From contig JAZUBT010000018.1 in NCBI GenBank assembly GCA_045638685.1, forward strand, positions 1-64,000: a DNA stretch of 64,000 bases. Reading direction: 5' to 3'. The number at the start of each line of letters is the position of its first letter. Within the stretch, counting starts at the first letter, position 1. The notes below the pieces were generated by a model, which did not search any database, had not been told where the DNA came from, and saw nothing but the letters and a program-made list of their open reading frames with translations. Below, piece by piece: positions 15,710-24,540 of the stretch. The position numbers and the translations under genes were made by a program. Source of the stretch: SIG673 sp045638685. GTDB lineage: Bacteria; Bacillota; Clostridia; Oscillospirales; CAG-272.

Positions 15710-16738
15710 TTACCGAAGCTCGGCAATTTCAAGTATAAGTTTTTCTGTTTTTTCCCAGCCAAGGCACGGATCGGTTATTGATTTACCGTACACGCCTCCG
15801 TCGGGCTTCTGACAACCGTCCTCGATATAAGATTCTATCATAAGTCCCTTGACAATTTTGTATATATCGCCTGAATGACGCGTGCTGTGAAGTATCTCCT
15901 TGGCTATACGCGGCTGCTCCGCCCACTTTTTTCCGGAGTTTGCGTGGTTGGTGTCAATTATAACCGCAGGATTTACAAGAGAGGAATTTTCGTAATACTC
16001 GCAAAGGCGCTGAATATCCTCGTAATGGTAGTTTGACACGCTTCTTCCGTATCTGTCGGTGTATCCGCGTAAAATCGTGTGCGTAAGAGGATTTCCTTTA
16101 CTTGTTACCTCCCAGCCCGAATAAACGAACGTGTGAGAGTGTTGCCCCGCGGTAACCGAGTTCATCATAACCGAAAAGTCCCCGCTGGTCGGGTTTTTCA
16201 TACCCACGGGCACGTCAAGTCCACTTGCGGTCAGACGGTGAAACTGATTTTCAACCGAGCGCGCACCCACCGCAACGTAGGAAAGAACGTCGGCAAGATA
16301 CTGATGGTTTTCGGGGTAAAGCATTTCATCCGCGCAGGAAAACCCTGTTTCGGTAAGCGCCTTTATATGCAGCCTTCTTATTGAAAGGAGACCTTTAAGC
16401 ATATCCGGAGAGCTGTTTGGATCGGGCTGATGAAGCATTCCCTTATATCCGTCTCCCGTGGTACGGGGCTTATTCGTATAGATACGCGGCACTATAACTA
16501 TCTTATCCTTAACCTTTTCCTGAACCTCACGCAGACGTGAAATATAATCAAGAACCGCGTCCTCACGGTCTGCGGAGCAGGGGCCGATAATAAGCGCCAG
16601 CTTGTTACTCTCTCCTGTAAATATAGCGTTTAGCTCTGTGTCCGTTTGTTTTTTTGCTGCTCTTGCCTGTTCGGAAACGGGATACATATTTCGTATTTCC
16701 TGCAAGGTAGGAAGCTTTTTCTTAAATTCCATATTCAT
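15710..16738 (-). CDS. aroF: 3-deoxy-7-phosphoheptulonate (DAHP) synthase, AroF/G/H class I
   Basis: This 342-residue enzyme has the class I motifs: LIIGPCSADRED, RIYTNKPRTTGDGYKG (PEP and metal site), GARSVENQFHR, PVGMKNPTSGD, DTNHANSGKK and GVYGKSITDPCLGW. It condenses PEP with erythrose 4-phosphate, the first step of the shikimate pathway. It is the E. coli-like type with no chorismate mutase fusion, so feedback would act on the core enzyme. It is the last gene of the aromatic operon, 77 bases after tyrA, with GGAGG upstream. Confidence 0.95.
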   Translation of the reverse strand: MNMEFKKKLPTLQEIRNMYPVSEQARAAKKQTDTELNAIFTGESNKLALIIGPCSADREDAVLDYISRLREVQEKVKDKIVIVPRIYTNKPRTTGDGYKGMLHQPDPNSSPDMLKGLLSIRRLHIKALTETGFSCADEMLYPENHQYLADVLSYVAVGARSVENQFHRLTASGLDVPVGMKNPTSGDFSVMMNSVTAGQHSHTFVYSGWEVTSKGNPLTHTILRGYTDRYGRSVSNYHYEDIQRLCEYYENSSLVNPAVIIDTNHANSGKKWAEQPRIAKEILHSTRHSGDIYKIVKGLMIESYIEDGCQKPDGGVYGKSITDPCLGWEKTEKLILEIAELR

Positions 16739-16815
16739 AACTTATAATCCTCCGTCGTGTGTTCGCTTATTCAGTATGCGCACACCTATTCCCTCCGCCA
16801 TTCCGCGGTTTTCCT

Positions 16816-17691
16816 TTAATTTTTATTCTTTATTTCACGGCTCTCGCACCTTTTTCTTCTTTCGGTGGAAAGACGCATCATAGCGCGCACAGCCTCGGTG
16901 TCGCCACCCTCAATACATTTCTTTAAATATCGGAACCTTTCCTCAAACAGATCCATCTGCGCGACAAGCTCGTTCTTGTTGAGTGAAAAAAGCTCGCTCC
17001 ACATTTCGTCGTTTATCTTCGCTATACGGGTAAGGTCTCGGAAGGAGTCCCCCGTGTACTCTATAATCTCGTCGGTATCCTTACATACCATCAGAGAAAC
17101 CGCGATACAGTGTGTAAGCTGTGAAAGAAACCCTATCATCTCATCGTGCTTTTCGGGGGTGAGCACAGAGATACTTTTAAATCCGAGCACCTCGCCGAGC
17201 GCCTTGCAGCTCTCCACCGCTCGCTCGCTGTTTTTTTCGGTCGGAGTTACGATGTAGTTTGCTCCCTTAAAAATATCCTTATTCGCGTTTTCAACACCGC
17301 TTGTCTCCCGTCCCGCCATCGGATGCGCTCCTATAAATTCAAGGTCGTCTCTTAGAAGTCTCTGCACCTCGTAAACGACACTTCCCTTAACACCCGTAAC
17401 GTCGGTAAGAAGCGCTCCGCTTTTTATGAACCGCTGATTTTCTTTAATCCAATTTATAAATATGTGTGGATAAAGCGCGAAAACAATCAGGTCAAATTTT
17501 CCGATATACTCACCGTCGGCACTCCTTTTTCCGTGCCGGATTATACCCTTTTTCAGCGCATAGTCTATCGCGTCGGAGCGCACGTCTATCGCGCCAACCT
17601 CGTAACCCGCATCGCTTAAAGCCTCGGCGTAGCTTCCACCGATAAGACCAAGCCCTACTATAAGTATTTTCTTGTCCGTACTAAGCTTCAT
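16816..17691 (-). CDS. tyrA: Prephenate dehydrogenase TyrA
   Basis: This 291-residue protein has the NAD-binding motif VGLGLIGGSYAEAL near residue 12, then LTDVTGVKG, the family marker GAHPMAGRETSG near 120, and a helical dimer domain with the QLTHCIA segment. It oxidatively decarboxylates prephenate to 4-hydroxyphenylpyruvate, the tyrosine precursor. There is no C-terminal ACT domain, so direct tyrosine feedback is less likely than in longer TyrA proteins. The ATG overlaps the end of aroA by 11 bases, which indicates translational coupling. Confidence 0.94.
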   Translation of the reverse strand: MKLSTDKKILIVGLGLIGGSYAEALSDAGYEVGAIDVRSDAIDYALKKGIIRHGKRSADGEYIGKFDLIVFALYPHIFINWIKENQRFIKSGALLTDVTGVKGSVVYEVQRLLRDDLEFIGAHPMAGRETSGVENANKDIFKGANYIVTPTEKNSERAVESCKALGEVLGFKSISVLTPEKHDEMIGFLSQLTHCIAVSLMVCKDTDEIIEYTGDSFRDLTRIAKINDEMWSELFSLNKNELVAQMDLFEERFRYLKKCIEGGDTEAVRAMMRLSTERRKRCESREIKNKN

Positions 17692-18949
17692 TTTCTGTTT
17701 CCACCTTTAGTCCGAGAGAGATAAGCGCGCTGAAAAAGTCGGGGTAGCTTTTGGCTATCGCCTCTGCACCCTCTATTTCACATCCTACAAGCGCGCCGAG
17801 AATCGAAAGCGCCATAACTATTCTGTGATCGTTATGACTTTGGCAGGGCACAGAAGGGGTTTTAAGCGTACCCCTATGCACGTTCACCGAATTTTCACCG
17901 ACCGTAACGTCTATTCCGAATTTTTCAAGCTCCTTCGTCATAGCTACCGCACGGTCGCTTTCCTTTATTTTGAGGCGCTTTGTTCCGACAAAACATCCGC
18001 CTCCCCTTGCCGCGGCTACAGCGAAAAGAACAGGGCCAAGGTCGGGGCAGTCCGAAATATCAATTTCCCCGACACCCGTATGTAGCTTTTCAAACAACTC
18101 CACACACACCTTATCCCCTTGCAGGCTGTCTTTGTTTAAACCGGAAATTTTAATTCCGTTTTCCAAAGACGCTCTTTCTCCTTCAGACGCCGTCTCGCCA
18201 AGCGCAAGAAGTGCTGCACCGTTTGACCAATCTCCCTCAACCGTTAAATCACAGCTTTCGTAGCTTTGTCCACCTTTGACGTAAAACGTGTTTTTTTCCG
18301 TCTCCGCAACCCGAATGCCGAACTTAGAAAGCGTGTCGAGCGTAATATCAATATACCCTCGGCTTTCAACGGGCGGCAAAACCTTTATCACACTATCCCC
18401 TTTAAGGAGCGGCAGGGCAAACAAAAGCCCCGTAACAAACTGACTGCTGACGTTTCCCGGCAAAACGTACTCTCCCGCGGTAAGATTTCCGAAAACAGAT
18501 ATACCCTCTCCGTTATTTTGGCAGATTATACCCTTTTCCGCAAAAAGCTTTTCATATACCTCTATACCGCGCTCCATAAGTCGCTTTGAGCCTATAAATT
18601 CGGCTTTCTGTCCAAAAACAAGCGATACGGGTATAAAAAAACGCATAGTGCTTCCGCTTTCACGGCAGGGAAAAATTATATTTTCCCCAAAATACCGACA
18701 GCTCTCTACCCGCTTCATTTCCTTACCGACGCCTACCACTTTAAGCGTACCTCCGCTTAAAGCACACCTTGCTCCAAGCGCACGTGCGCAGTCAAGCGTC
18801 GCCAGAACGTCCTCGTTTTCGGAAACACCCTTTATTATGCTTTCCCCCTTAGCGAGAGCAGCGCAAAGTATCATTCTGTGGGCGTAGCTTTTTGACGGCG
18901 GTGCCGTTACGCTCCCTCTCGGACACCCCGCACTGATTTTAATTTTCAT
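17681..18949 (-). CDS. aroA: 5-enolpyruvylshikimate-3-phosphate synthase AroA
   Basis: At 422 residues this is a full-length EPSP synthase. Motifs include SKSYAHRMILCAAL (shikimate phosphate/PEP lysine) near residue 19, CRESGSTMRFFIPV (the class signature region) near 94, SSQFVTGLL near 163, GDWSNGAA, DCPDLGP and RLKIKESDRA, and HNDHRIVM. It transfers enolpyruvate from PEP to shikimate 3-phosphate. The active-site stretch reads ESGSTMRF; whether it is class I or II for glyphosate cannot be settled by eye. It sits between aroQ and tyrA. Confidence 0.95.
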   Translation of the reverse strand: MKIKISAGCPRGSVTAPPSKSYAHRMILCAALAKGESIIKGVSENEDVLATLDCARALGARCALSGGTLKVVGVGKEMKRVESCRYFGENIIFPCRESGSTMRFFIPVSLVFGQKAEFIGSKRLMERGIEVYEKLFAEKGIICQNNGEGISVFGNLTAGEYVLPGNVSSQFVTGLLFALPLLKGDSVIKVLPPVESRGYIDITLDTLSKFGIRVAETEKNTFYVKGGQSYESCDLTVEGDWSNGAALLALGETASEGERASLENGIKISGLNKDSLQGDKVCVELFEKLHTGVGEIDISDCPDLGPVLFAVAAARGGGCFVGTKRLKIKESDRAVAMTKELEKFGIDVTVGENSVNVHRGTLKTPSVPCQSHNDHRIVMALSILGALVGCEIEGAEAIAKSYPDFFSALISLGLKVETENEA

Positions 18950-19078
18950 TTTACTGTTCCTTATAAATTATACTTATACGATTTCGAAATAACGGCTCAA
19001 TTTCATTTCCGGCAAGAAATCAGCCGCTTTTTAAATAACTTTTTAGAATAAAGTTTCAACCGTTTATCGGATACCGTT

Positions 19079-19525
19079 TCAACCGTTTGTCTCTGAAAGC
19101 TTTTTCACAAGTATATCGATAGCGCGTAGATACCCGTTAAAGCCCTCTCCCGAAACCGTCGCGACACAGACGTCGCGAACGTAGCTTATCTGTCTGAAAT
19201 CCTCTCGCCTTGAAACGTCGGAAATATGCACCTCAACCGTTGGTATTCCGACAGCCTTTACCGCGTCGGCAATAGCAATGCTTGTATGGGTATATGCCGC
19301 AGGATTAAATACTATGCCGTCCGTCTTTTCAAAGTACGCCCTTTGCAGTGCGTCAACAAGGTCGCCCTCGTGGTTTGACTGATAAAACTGAACGTTAAGG
19401 GAAAGCTTTTCCGCATAGCTTGTTATCATATCACAAAGCTCTTTATATGTACCTTTTCCGTAAATTTCAGGCTCGCGAATACCTAAAAAATTTATATTCG
19501 GGCCGTTAAGAATAAGCAGCTTCAT
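19079..19525 (-). CDS. aroQ: 3-dehydroquinate dehydratase, type II (AroQ)
   Basis: This protein has 148 residues. The start KLLILNGPNINFLGIREPEIYGKGTY contains the conserved asparagine and arginine-tyrosine pair of type II enzymes; FYQSNHEGDL, FNPAAYTHTSIAIADA and VEVHISDVSRRE (catalytic His) follow. It dehydrates 3-dehydroquinate to 3-dehydroshikimate. The ATG at 19525 is preferred; an upstream TTG at 19534 has its ribosome site too close. It begins five bases after the aroE-aroK stop codon. Confidence 0.95.
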   Translation of the reverse strand: MKLLILNGPNINFLGIREPEIYGKGTYKELCDMITSYAEKLSLNVQFYQSNHEGDLVDALQRAYFEKTDGIVFNPAAYTHTSIAIADAVKAVGIPTVEVHISDVSRREDFRQISYVRDVCVATVSGEGFNGYLRAIDILVKKLSETNG

Positions 19526-19530
19526 ATTTT

Positions 19531-20775
19531 TCAACTTCTTTCCGTATGTTTTTTTATTATCTCCTCAGCGACAGCCGAAATGCTTTCGTTACCGTTAATG
19601 ACAAAATCGCAGCATGAAAGATATATCGGGTAACGTTCATTATAACGGCTTTCGAGCGCACTAAGGCTTGACGAAAGCGGTCTGTCCGAGGTAAAAATCA
19701 GCTTTTCAAGTTCTCTGTCAATGAAATAGATTTTCCCGTTTTGTTTAAGGCGCATAACGTTTTCCGTATCAAGCACGGCGCCACCGCCCGTAGCTATAAC
19801 GCATCCGCTTTTTTTAGAAACGGAGTGTATAACCTCATTCTCTACCTTACGAAACGCGCCTTCTCCGTTTTTCTCAAAGTACTCGGAGATACTCGTTCCT
19901 ATGACCTTTACTATCTCGTCATCGCTATCGACAAGCTCTCTGCCGAGCCGCTCGGAAATAGCCCGTCCAACCGCGCTTTTTCCTGAGGACGGCATACCGA
20001 CAAGCACTATATTTTCTTTTTCCGACTCGACTCCCGAAAAGGCCTTGTCAATAAGAGTTTCGTCTGCATCCCTATCAAGAAAGAGAGCTGACGCATATAC
20101 CGCCTGCGCTGCCAACATATAAAGCCCACCGCACACGGGTATTCCTCTCTCCGTTGCTTCCGCAATAAGCTCGGTACGGAGAGGGTTATATATCGCGTCA
20201 ACGACACCCGTAAGGCAGGGAAACGCAGAAAGCTCGATAGGTTTTCCCTCCTGACGCGAAAACATACCAACCGGCGTGGTATTAATAATAACCTCAGCGT
20301 CGGTGTGATTTTTCACTGCCTCTCCGTAAGTAACGCTTCCCTCCGCGCCGCTGCGAGAGACCTTTATTATCTCCCTTGCTCCGTAAGATTTCGCTACGGC
20401 AAAAGCGGTTTTACAGGTACCGCCCGTGCCGAGAATCATTACCTTTTTATTTTTAAGCTCTATGCCGTACTTATTAAGCATCGCGCTCATTCCGACAAAA
20501 TCCGTGTTGTAGCCGTATAGCTTTCCGCCACGGTTGACTACCGTGTTTACAGCGCCAACCGCTGTGGCGGTATTGGATATAAAGTCAAGGCAGGGCATTA
20601 CCTTTTCCTTATAAGGAATGGTAACGTTTATCGCCTTAAAATCGCGTTTTTCAAAAAAGGCTTCAAGCTCCGACGGCAAAATCTCTAAAAGCTTATAATC
20701 ATAGTCGGCGATTTTCGCGTGTATCTCACAGGAGTAGCTGTGAGTAAGATGCTCGCCTATAAGTCCGTATAGCAC
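19531..20775 (-). CDS. aroEK: Bifunctional shikimate dehydrogenase-shikimate kinase (AroE-AroK fusion)
   Basis: This 414-residue protein joins two enzymes. AroE fills about 1-250: HSYS shikimate site (12-15), NVTIPYKE with Lys 56, GYNTDFVG with Asp 92, and the NADP loop GTGGTCKTA near 117. AroK fills about 255-414: P-loop GMPSSGKS at 260-267, DSDDE near 283, ATGGGAV near 328, and RPL in the lid region. It reduces dehydroshikimate and then phosphorylates shikimate. The frame is continuous with no stop between domains. GTG start, AAAGGAAG upstream. Consecutive steps on one chain fit the operon. Confidence 0.95.
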   Translation of the reverse strand: MLYGLIGEHLTHSYSCEIHAKIADYDYKLLEILPSELEAFFEKRDFKAINVTIPYKEKVMPCLDFISNTATAVGAVNTVVNRGGKLYGYNTDFVGMSAMLNKYGIELKNKKVMILGTGGTCKTAFAVAKSYGAREIIKVSRSGAEGSVTYGEAVKNHTDAEVIINTTPVGMFSRQEGKPIELSAFPCLTGVVDAIYNPLRTELIAEATERGIPVCGGLYMLAAQAVYASALFLDRDADETLIDKAFSGVESEKENIVLVGMPSSGKSAVGRAISERLGRELVDSDDEIVKVIGTSISEYFEKNGEGAFRKVENEVIHSVSKKSGCVIATGGGAVLDTENVMRLKQNGKIYFIDRELEKLIFTSDRPLSSSLSALESRYNERYPIYLSCCDFVINGNESISAVAEEIIKKHTERS

Positions 20776-20865
20776 TTTTCTTCCTTTCCGCTACTTAACG
20801 TAGCTTTTTCAGTATCCCCGTATCCCGATTTTATGTAATTTAACTTAGGAAACAGGGTAGATAAA

Positions 20866-21930
20866 TCATCTTCCCGACTGCAAAATATCGAATATAACGA
20901 TAGCCGCCACGCTATCAATTACGGGGCATATTCTCCTAATAATAGCGGGATCGTGTCGTCCGTTTACCGAAATATCCGCGTTTTCGTTCTTTACAAAATC
21001 AACCGTTTTCTGCTCTCTCGCAATAGACGGCGTAGGCTTAACCGCGCAGCGGAAGGTAATGGGCATACCGTTTGTAATTCCGCCGTTAATTCCACCGTTA
21101 TTGTTTGTTTCCGTTACTACCATACCGTTTTCGTAACGCATAGCGTCATTTGCCTCGCTGCCGAGCTTATCCGCAAAGCCAAAGCCAAGCCCAAACTCAA
21201 CACCCTTAACTCCTCCGATACTGAAAAGGGCATGGGAAAGAAGGCTCTCCACACTGTCAAACCACGGCTCTCCGTACCCTGCGGGCATTCCGTAAATCAC
21301 CGTTTCGGTAATACCCCCTATGCTGTCAAGAGCAGATTTTGCGGAGAGGATTTTCTCTGTCATTTTTTCTCCCTTTTCCTTATCAAGGGTAGGAAAGGAG
21401 ACCTTTTTCAGCGCATCTATATCGGCGGAAATATCGGAAAAGGCTCTATCCGACACACCTCCGCACTCGGAGATATGCGTACCTATGACGATACCCTTTT
21501 CTTTAAGAGCGGGAATTAAAATTCCGCCAACGGCAACAAGCGCCGCGGTGATACGTCCCGAAAAATGACCGCCTCCGCGGTAGTCCTCGAAGCCTTTATA
21601 TTTAACGTGCGCCGTGTAGTCTGCGTGAGACGGACGCGCAACGCCGTAGTTATAGTCGCCGCTTCTGACATTTTCATTCGGCACCACGATACAAAGAGGA
21701 GTCCCCGTCGTTTTACCGTTAAAAACACCGCTGAGTATCTTAAAATCGTCCTGCTCGCTCCTTGCCGTATCGGTAGAAAGCGACGGACGACGGCGGGAAA
21801 GCTCGGCGGAAATAAATTCCTCGTTTACCGTAATTCCGGGCGTAAGACCGTCGATAACCGCCCCCACGGCGGGGCCGTGGCTCTCTCCAAACAGAGTTAC
21901 CGTAATATTCTGACCAAACGTATTTTTCAT
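20866..21930 (-). CDS. aroC: Chorismate synthase AroC
   Basis: This 354-residue FMN-dependent lyase is full length. Motifs: GESHGPAVGAVIDG near residue 16, SRRRPSLSTDTARSE near 45, DYTAHVKYKGFEDYRGGGHFSGR near 103-125, and the C-terminal GRHDPAIIRRICPV. It eliminates phosphate from EPSP to give chorismate. The gene lies between aroB and aroE-aroK with gaps of about 80-90 bases. Confidence 0.96.
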   Translation of the reverse strand: MKNTFGQNITVTLFGESHGPAVGAVIDGLTPGITVNEEFISAELSRRRPSLSTDTARSEQDDFKILSGVFNGKTTGTPLCIVVPNENVRSGDYNYGVARPSHADYTAHVKYKGFEDYRGGGHFSGRITAALVAVGGILIPALKEKGIVIGTHISECGGVSDRAFSDISADIDALKKVSFPTLDKEKGEKMTEKILSAKSALDSIGGITETVIYGMPAGYGEPWFDSVESLLSHALFSIGGVKGVEFGLGFGFADKLGSEANDAMRYENGMVVTETNNNGGINGGITNGMPITFRCAVKPTPSIAREQKTVDFVKNENADISVNGRHDPAIIRRICPVIDSVAAIVIFDILQSGR

Positions 21931-22010
21931 AAATTCTTACCTTAATTTATCTTTATTTGCTTGTTATCAAAAGCAGTTTATACCTGCATTCAAAAACGCC
22001 TTTTCCTTTA

Positions 22011-23018
22011 TTATCCTATTAAAGAATCAACCGCGCCCCCTATGCTATCGAGCGGCACGTCCTTTATACAGTAGCTTCCTATCTCCTCACAGAAAACAGC
22101 GGAAACGGTGTTTTCCTTCATTTTCTTATCGTGAGTGATATAGTAGCGCAGCTTTTCCCACGGATATGGTATCTCGAAAGGCAACCCGTACTTTTTCAGA
22201 AGCGACAAAATCCGCTCCCGTACCCCCTCGGACGACATCGGAAGCATTCCCATGCCAACGCATTCTCCGTGCAGAAGCCTTCCGCTCTCGCTTTCGATTG
22301 CGTGTCCTACGGTGTGCCCGAAATTAAGCACCTTGCGAAGATGCCTTTCCTTCGGATCCTTTTCAACGACGTCTCTTTTAATACAAAGAGAGCGTCGGAT
22401 TATTTCCTCAATATCAGAGTAAACGTTTTCGCTGTTTTCAATCAACTCAAAAAGCTGTGCATCAAAACTTGCCGCCATCTTTATCGCCTCGACAAGTCCG
22501 GAGAAAAACTGACGTCTGTCAAGCGTTTCAAGCGTACAGGTGTCGATTATTACGCCTTTTGGCTGACAAAAGCTACCCACCGCGTTTTTCACTCCGCAAA
22601 AGTCAATAGCCGTTTTTCCACCGATTGAGGAATCCAGCTGCGAAAGCAGTGTCGTCGGAATATTGTAAAAATCAATTCCCCTCATATAACACGACGAGAC
22701 AAAGCCCGCAAGGTCTCCGACCACGCCGCCTCCGACCGCAACCACGCAGTCGTCTCTTGTAAATCCGTTTGTAAGCATAGTCTTAAGCAGCTTTTCAAAG
22801 CTTTCCATGCTTTTGCTGCTCTCTCCCGACGGCAAGGCCACTTTAATCGCCGTTTTACATTGCGCGGCAACCGTATCGGCGTATTCCTCGGGAACACCTG
22901 TATCGGTAACCACCAAAACGCGGCGGTTAAGATTAATAAGCTCCCCCGCTCTTTTCAGCGCGCCCCTTTCAAGGGTTACGTCATAGCTCTCCTGTCCGAG
23001 CCTAACCGGAATTATCAT
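22011..23018 (-). CDS. aroB: 3-dehydroquinate synthase AroB
   Basis: The ATG at 23018 has GGAGAG just upstream (inside a short extension from 23030) and gives 335 residues. NAD- and metal-binding motifs are present: PSGESSKSMESFEKLL, VGGGVVGDLAGFVSSCYMRG near 100, PTTLLSQLDSSIGGKTAID near 122-140, HTVGHAIES and HGECVGMGM. It closes DAHP into 3-dehydroquinate, the second pathway step. It is the second gene of the operon after pheA. Confidence 0.95.
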   Translation of the reverse strand: MIIPVRLGQESYDVTLERGALKRAGELINLNRRVLVVTDTGVPEEYADTVAAQCKTAIKVALPSGESSKSMESFEKLLKTMLTNGFTRDDCVVAVGGGVVGDLAGFVSSCYMRGIDFYNIPTTLLSQLDSSIGGKTAIDFCGVKNAVGSFCQPKGVIIDTCTLETLDRRQFFSGLVEAIKMAASFDAQLFELIENSENVYSDIEEIIRRSLCIKRDVVEKDPKERHLRKVLNFGHTVGHAIESESGRLLHGECVGMGMLPMSSEGVRERILSLLKKYGLPFEIPYPWEKLRYYITHDKKMKENTVSAVFCEEIGSYCIKDVPLDSIGGAVDSLIG

Positions 23019-23092
23019 ACTTCTCTCCATTCCGCTATCCGCAGATAGCTACACAGTAAATAAGACAAGTGTTTCGTTCTTTGCCTTCCGTT

Positions 23093-24193
23093 TTATTTAA
23101 CGTTATCCGCGTAATAGCTTCCTACCATACGGAGCTTTGCGCAGACAGCGGAAAGCTCGCGCAGCATATCGCTTCCGTTTTCGGTGTTAATGCTTCCCTC
23201 CGCTTCAAGATAGAAATAATAGTTCCACTGAAGCTCCTTCATAGGACGTGAGCGGAGATTACGCATATTAAAGCCGTGCGCTCCGATAATATTAAGCGCC
23301 TTTGCGAGCGAGCCCGCCTCGTTCTGAACGGTGAATACTAAAATAAAATTCTCATCGTCCCGTCTTACACCTGCTGCGCCGCGGTTTTGCGCGCGTGAGA
23401 ACGCGGCAAAGCGTGTAGTATTGTTTTTGTTATCGTTTATATCCTTATCAAGAACGGTAAGTCCGTAAAGATCCGCGGTCTCTGCCGAGGCTATCGCGGC
23501 AACCGTAGTATCGCCAAGCTCACTTACGTATTTAGCGGCAAGCGCGGTATTTGAGTAGCTTTTTGTACCGTATCCCGCTTTTCTGATATATTCCGAACAT
23601 TGCTCAAGCGCCTGTGTGTGGCTTACGACAGTTTTTACCGTCTCACGCGTTGCGCCCTTCGGCGCTATAAGGCAATGGGAAATCGGAATATCTGCAATTT
23701 GATTTACGTAAAGGCTTCCGGAAAACATAAGGTCCATAACCGCGCCGACCTCACCAGCGTAGCTGTTTTCAATCGGTATAACCGCGCAGTCATATTCTCC
23801 GTTTTCAACCGCCTTATACGCATCGGCAAAATCGGAATATTCGGTAAGCGTCGCGTCCGGAAACATACGCTTTGCGGCGGCGTAGGCATACGCGCCCTTT
23901 GTTCCACAGTAGGTTACCTTAGCTCCGCCCATTATCTTCTCCTGATATTTGCAGGAAACGTCAATGGCGCTTTTAAGGAACTGAACATAGTACCCCTCAA
24001 ACTCCCCGTTCTTTATAAGCGAGCGGTTTTTGTTAATAAGCTCTGCTTCCCTGTCCGTATCGCGTACAGAAAGTCCGTGCGTTTTTTTATATTCGGCTAT
24101 ACGCCCCGCGACCTCCATTCTTTCCTCAAAAAGCTTTGCCATCTCGCTATCGATACGGTTAATTTCTTTTCTGCACTCATCAAGTCCGTTCAT
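23093..24193 (-). CDS. pheA: Bifunctional chorismate mutase-prephenate dehydratase (P-protein) with ACT domain
   Basis: This 366-residue protein has an AroQ-type chorismate mutase (about 1-85, with CRKEINRIDSEMAKLFEERM), a prephenate dehydratase (about 92-275, with GTKGAYAYAAA, IPIENSYAGEV and the catalytic NNTTRFAAF) and a C-terminal ACT domain (about 285-360, NLRSRPM), which in this family binds phenylalanine for feedback. It makes phenylpyruvate from chorismate. It is the first enzyme gene of the aromatic operon and directly follows the leader-peptide attenuator, so both transcription and activity probably respond to Phe. Confidence 0.95.
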   Translation of the reverse strand: MNGLDECRKEINRIDSEMAKLFEERMEVAGRIAEYKKTHGLSVRDTDREAELINKNRSLIKNGEFEGYYVQFLKSAIDVSCKYQEKIMGGAKVTYCGTKGAYAYAAAKRMFPDATLTEYSDFADAYKAVENGEYDCAVIPIENSYAGEVGAVMDLMFSGSLYVNQIADIPISHCLIAPKGATRETVKTVVSHTQALEQCSEYIRKAGYGTKSYSNTALAAKYVSELGDTTVAAIASAETADLYGLTVLDKDINDNKNNTTRFAAFSRAQNRGAAGVRRDDENFILVFTVQNEAGSLAKALNIIGAHGFNMRNLRSRPMKELQWNYYFYLEAEGSINTENGSDMLRELSAVCAKLRMVGSYYADNVK

Positions 24194-24254
24194 TCTCTTT
24201 TCCTCATTTACCTTTTTTAATAAATTTCTTTTCAGTCTTACCTACCGAAAACTT

Positions 24255-24283
24255 AAAAAAGCGACCTCCGCAAAGGAAGCCGC
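24255..24283 (-). terminator. Attenuator terminator of the aromatic operon
   Basis: On the minus strand GCGGCTTCC-TTTGC-GGAGGTCGC forms a 9-bp stem (two G-U pairs) followed by TTTTTT. It lies between the leader-peptide stop (24315) and pheA (24193), so it must be read through for operon expression. Confidence 0.88.
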
Positions 24284-24314
24284 TTATGGTTTTTATTATA
24301 AAACCCTCCCCGTA

Positions 24315-24479
24315 TTACACCGAGGCGCGTCCCCACCCTTGCAGATGCGTTCTACCGAAAAAATAATAAAAATAGGAGTACGCAAAAAATCGTACTCCGT
24401 AGGTAAACGCAGTATTGGCATTAACGGTAGCTTTAGAGACAGAAATACGGCTTACGTTTTTAACTGCTGAAATATTCAT
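24315..24479 (-). CDS. Aromatic leader peptide (54 aa) of the shikimate/Phe/Tyr operon
   Basis: ATG at 24479 has a strong site (GGGAGG, 7-base spacing) and lies about 26 bases after the expected transcription start. The 54-codon frame ends at TAA (24315-24317). Residues 25-41 contain six Phe and five Tyr, including FFAYSYFYYFF, and residue 49 is the only Trp. This is the pattern of an attenuation leader such as E. coli PheL. The stop codon lies 6 bases before the GGGGAGGG stretch that can pair with the 5' terminator arm, so a ribosome at the stop would block that pairing. It was found by reading the sequence and is below usual gene-length cutoffs. Confidence 0.85.
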   Translation of the reverse strand: MNISAVKNVSRISVSKATVNANTAFTYGVRFFAYSYFYYFFGRTHLQGWGRASV

Positions 24480-24511
24480 TTTCCTGCCTCCCAAAAGTTA
24501 ATTATGAAAAA

Positions 24512-24540
24512 ATTATACTCCGTTTTCCACCGTTTGTCAA
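24512..24540 (-). promoter_or_regulatory. Sigma-A promoter of the aromatic operon
   Basis: Perfect TTGACA (24535-24540), 17-bp spacer and TATAAT (24512-24517) on the minus strand, immediately before the leader-peptide gene. Confidence 0.9.

Larger units (their letters stand above)
24255..24505 (-). promoter_or_regulatory. Ribosome-mediated transcription attenuator upstream of pheA
   Basis: The transcript leader holds, in order: the leader peptide, a hairpin GGAGTACG / CGTACTCC (24375-24398) whose loop is two Phe codons, a candidate antiterminator arm GGGGAGGG (24304-24311) able to pair with CTTCC of the terminator stem and enclosing GGTTTT/AAAACC, and the terminator at 24255-24283. Ribosomes stalled at Phe/Tyr codons would leave the antiterminator arm free; ribosomes reaching the stop codon would cover it. 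The pairings are drawn by eye. Confidence 0.75.
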
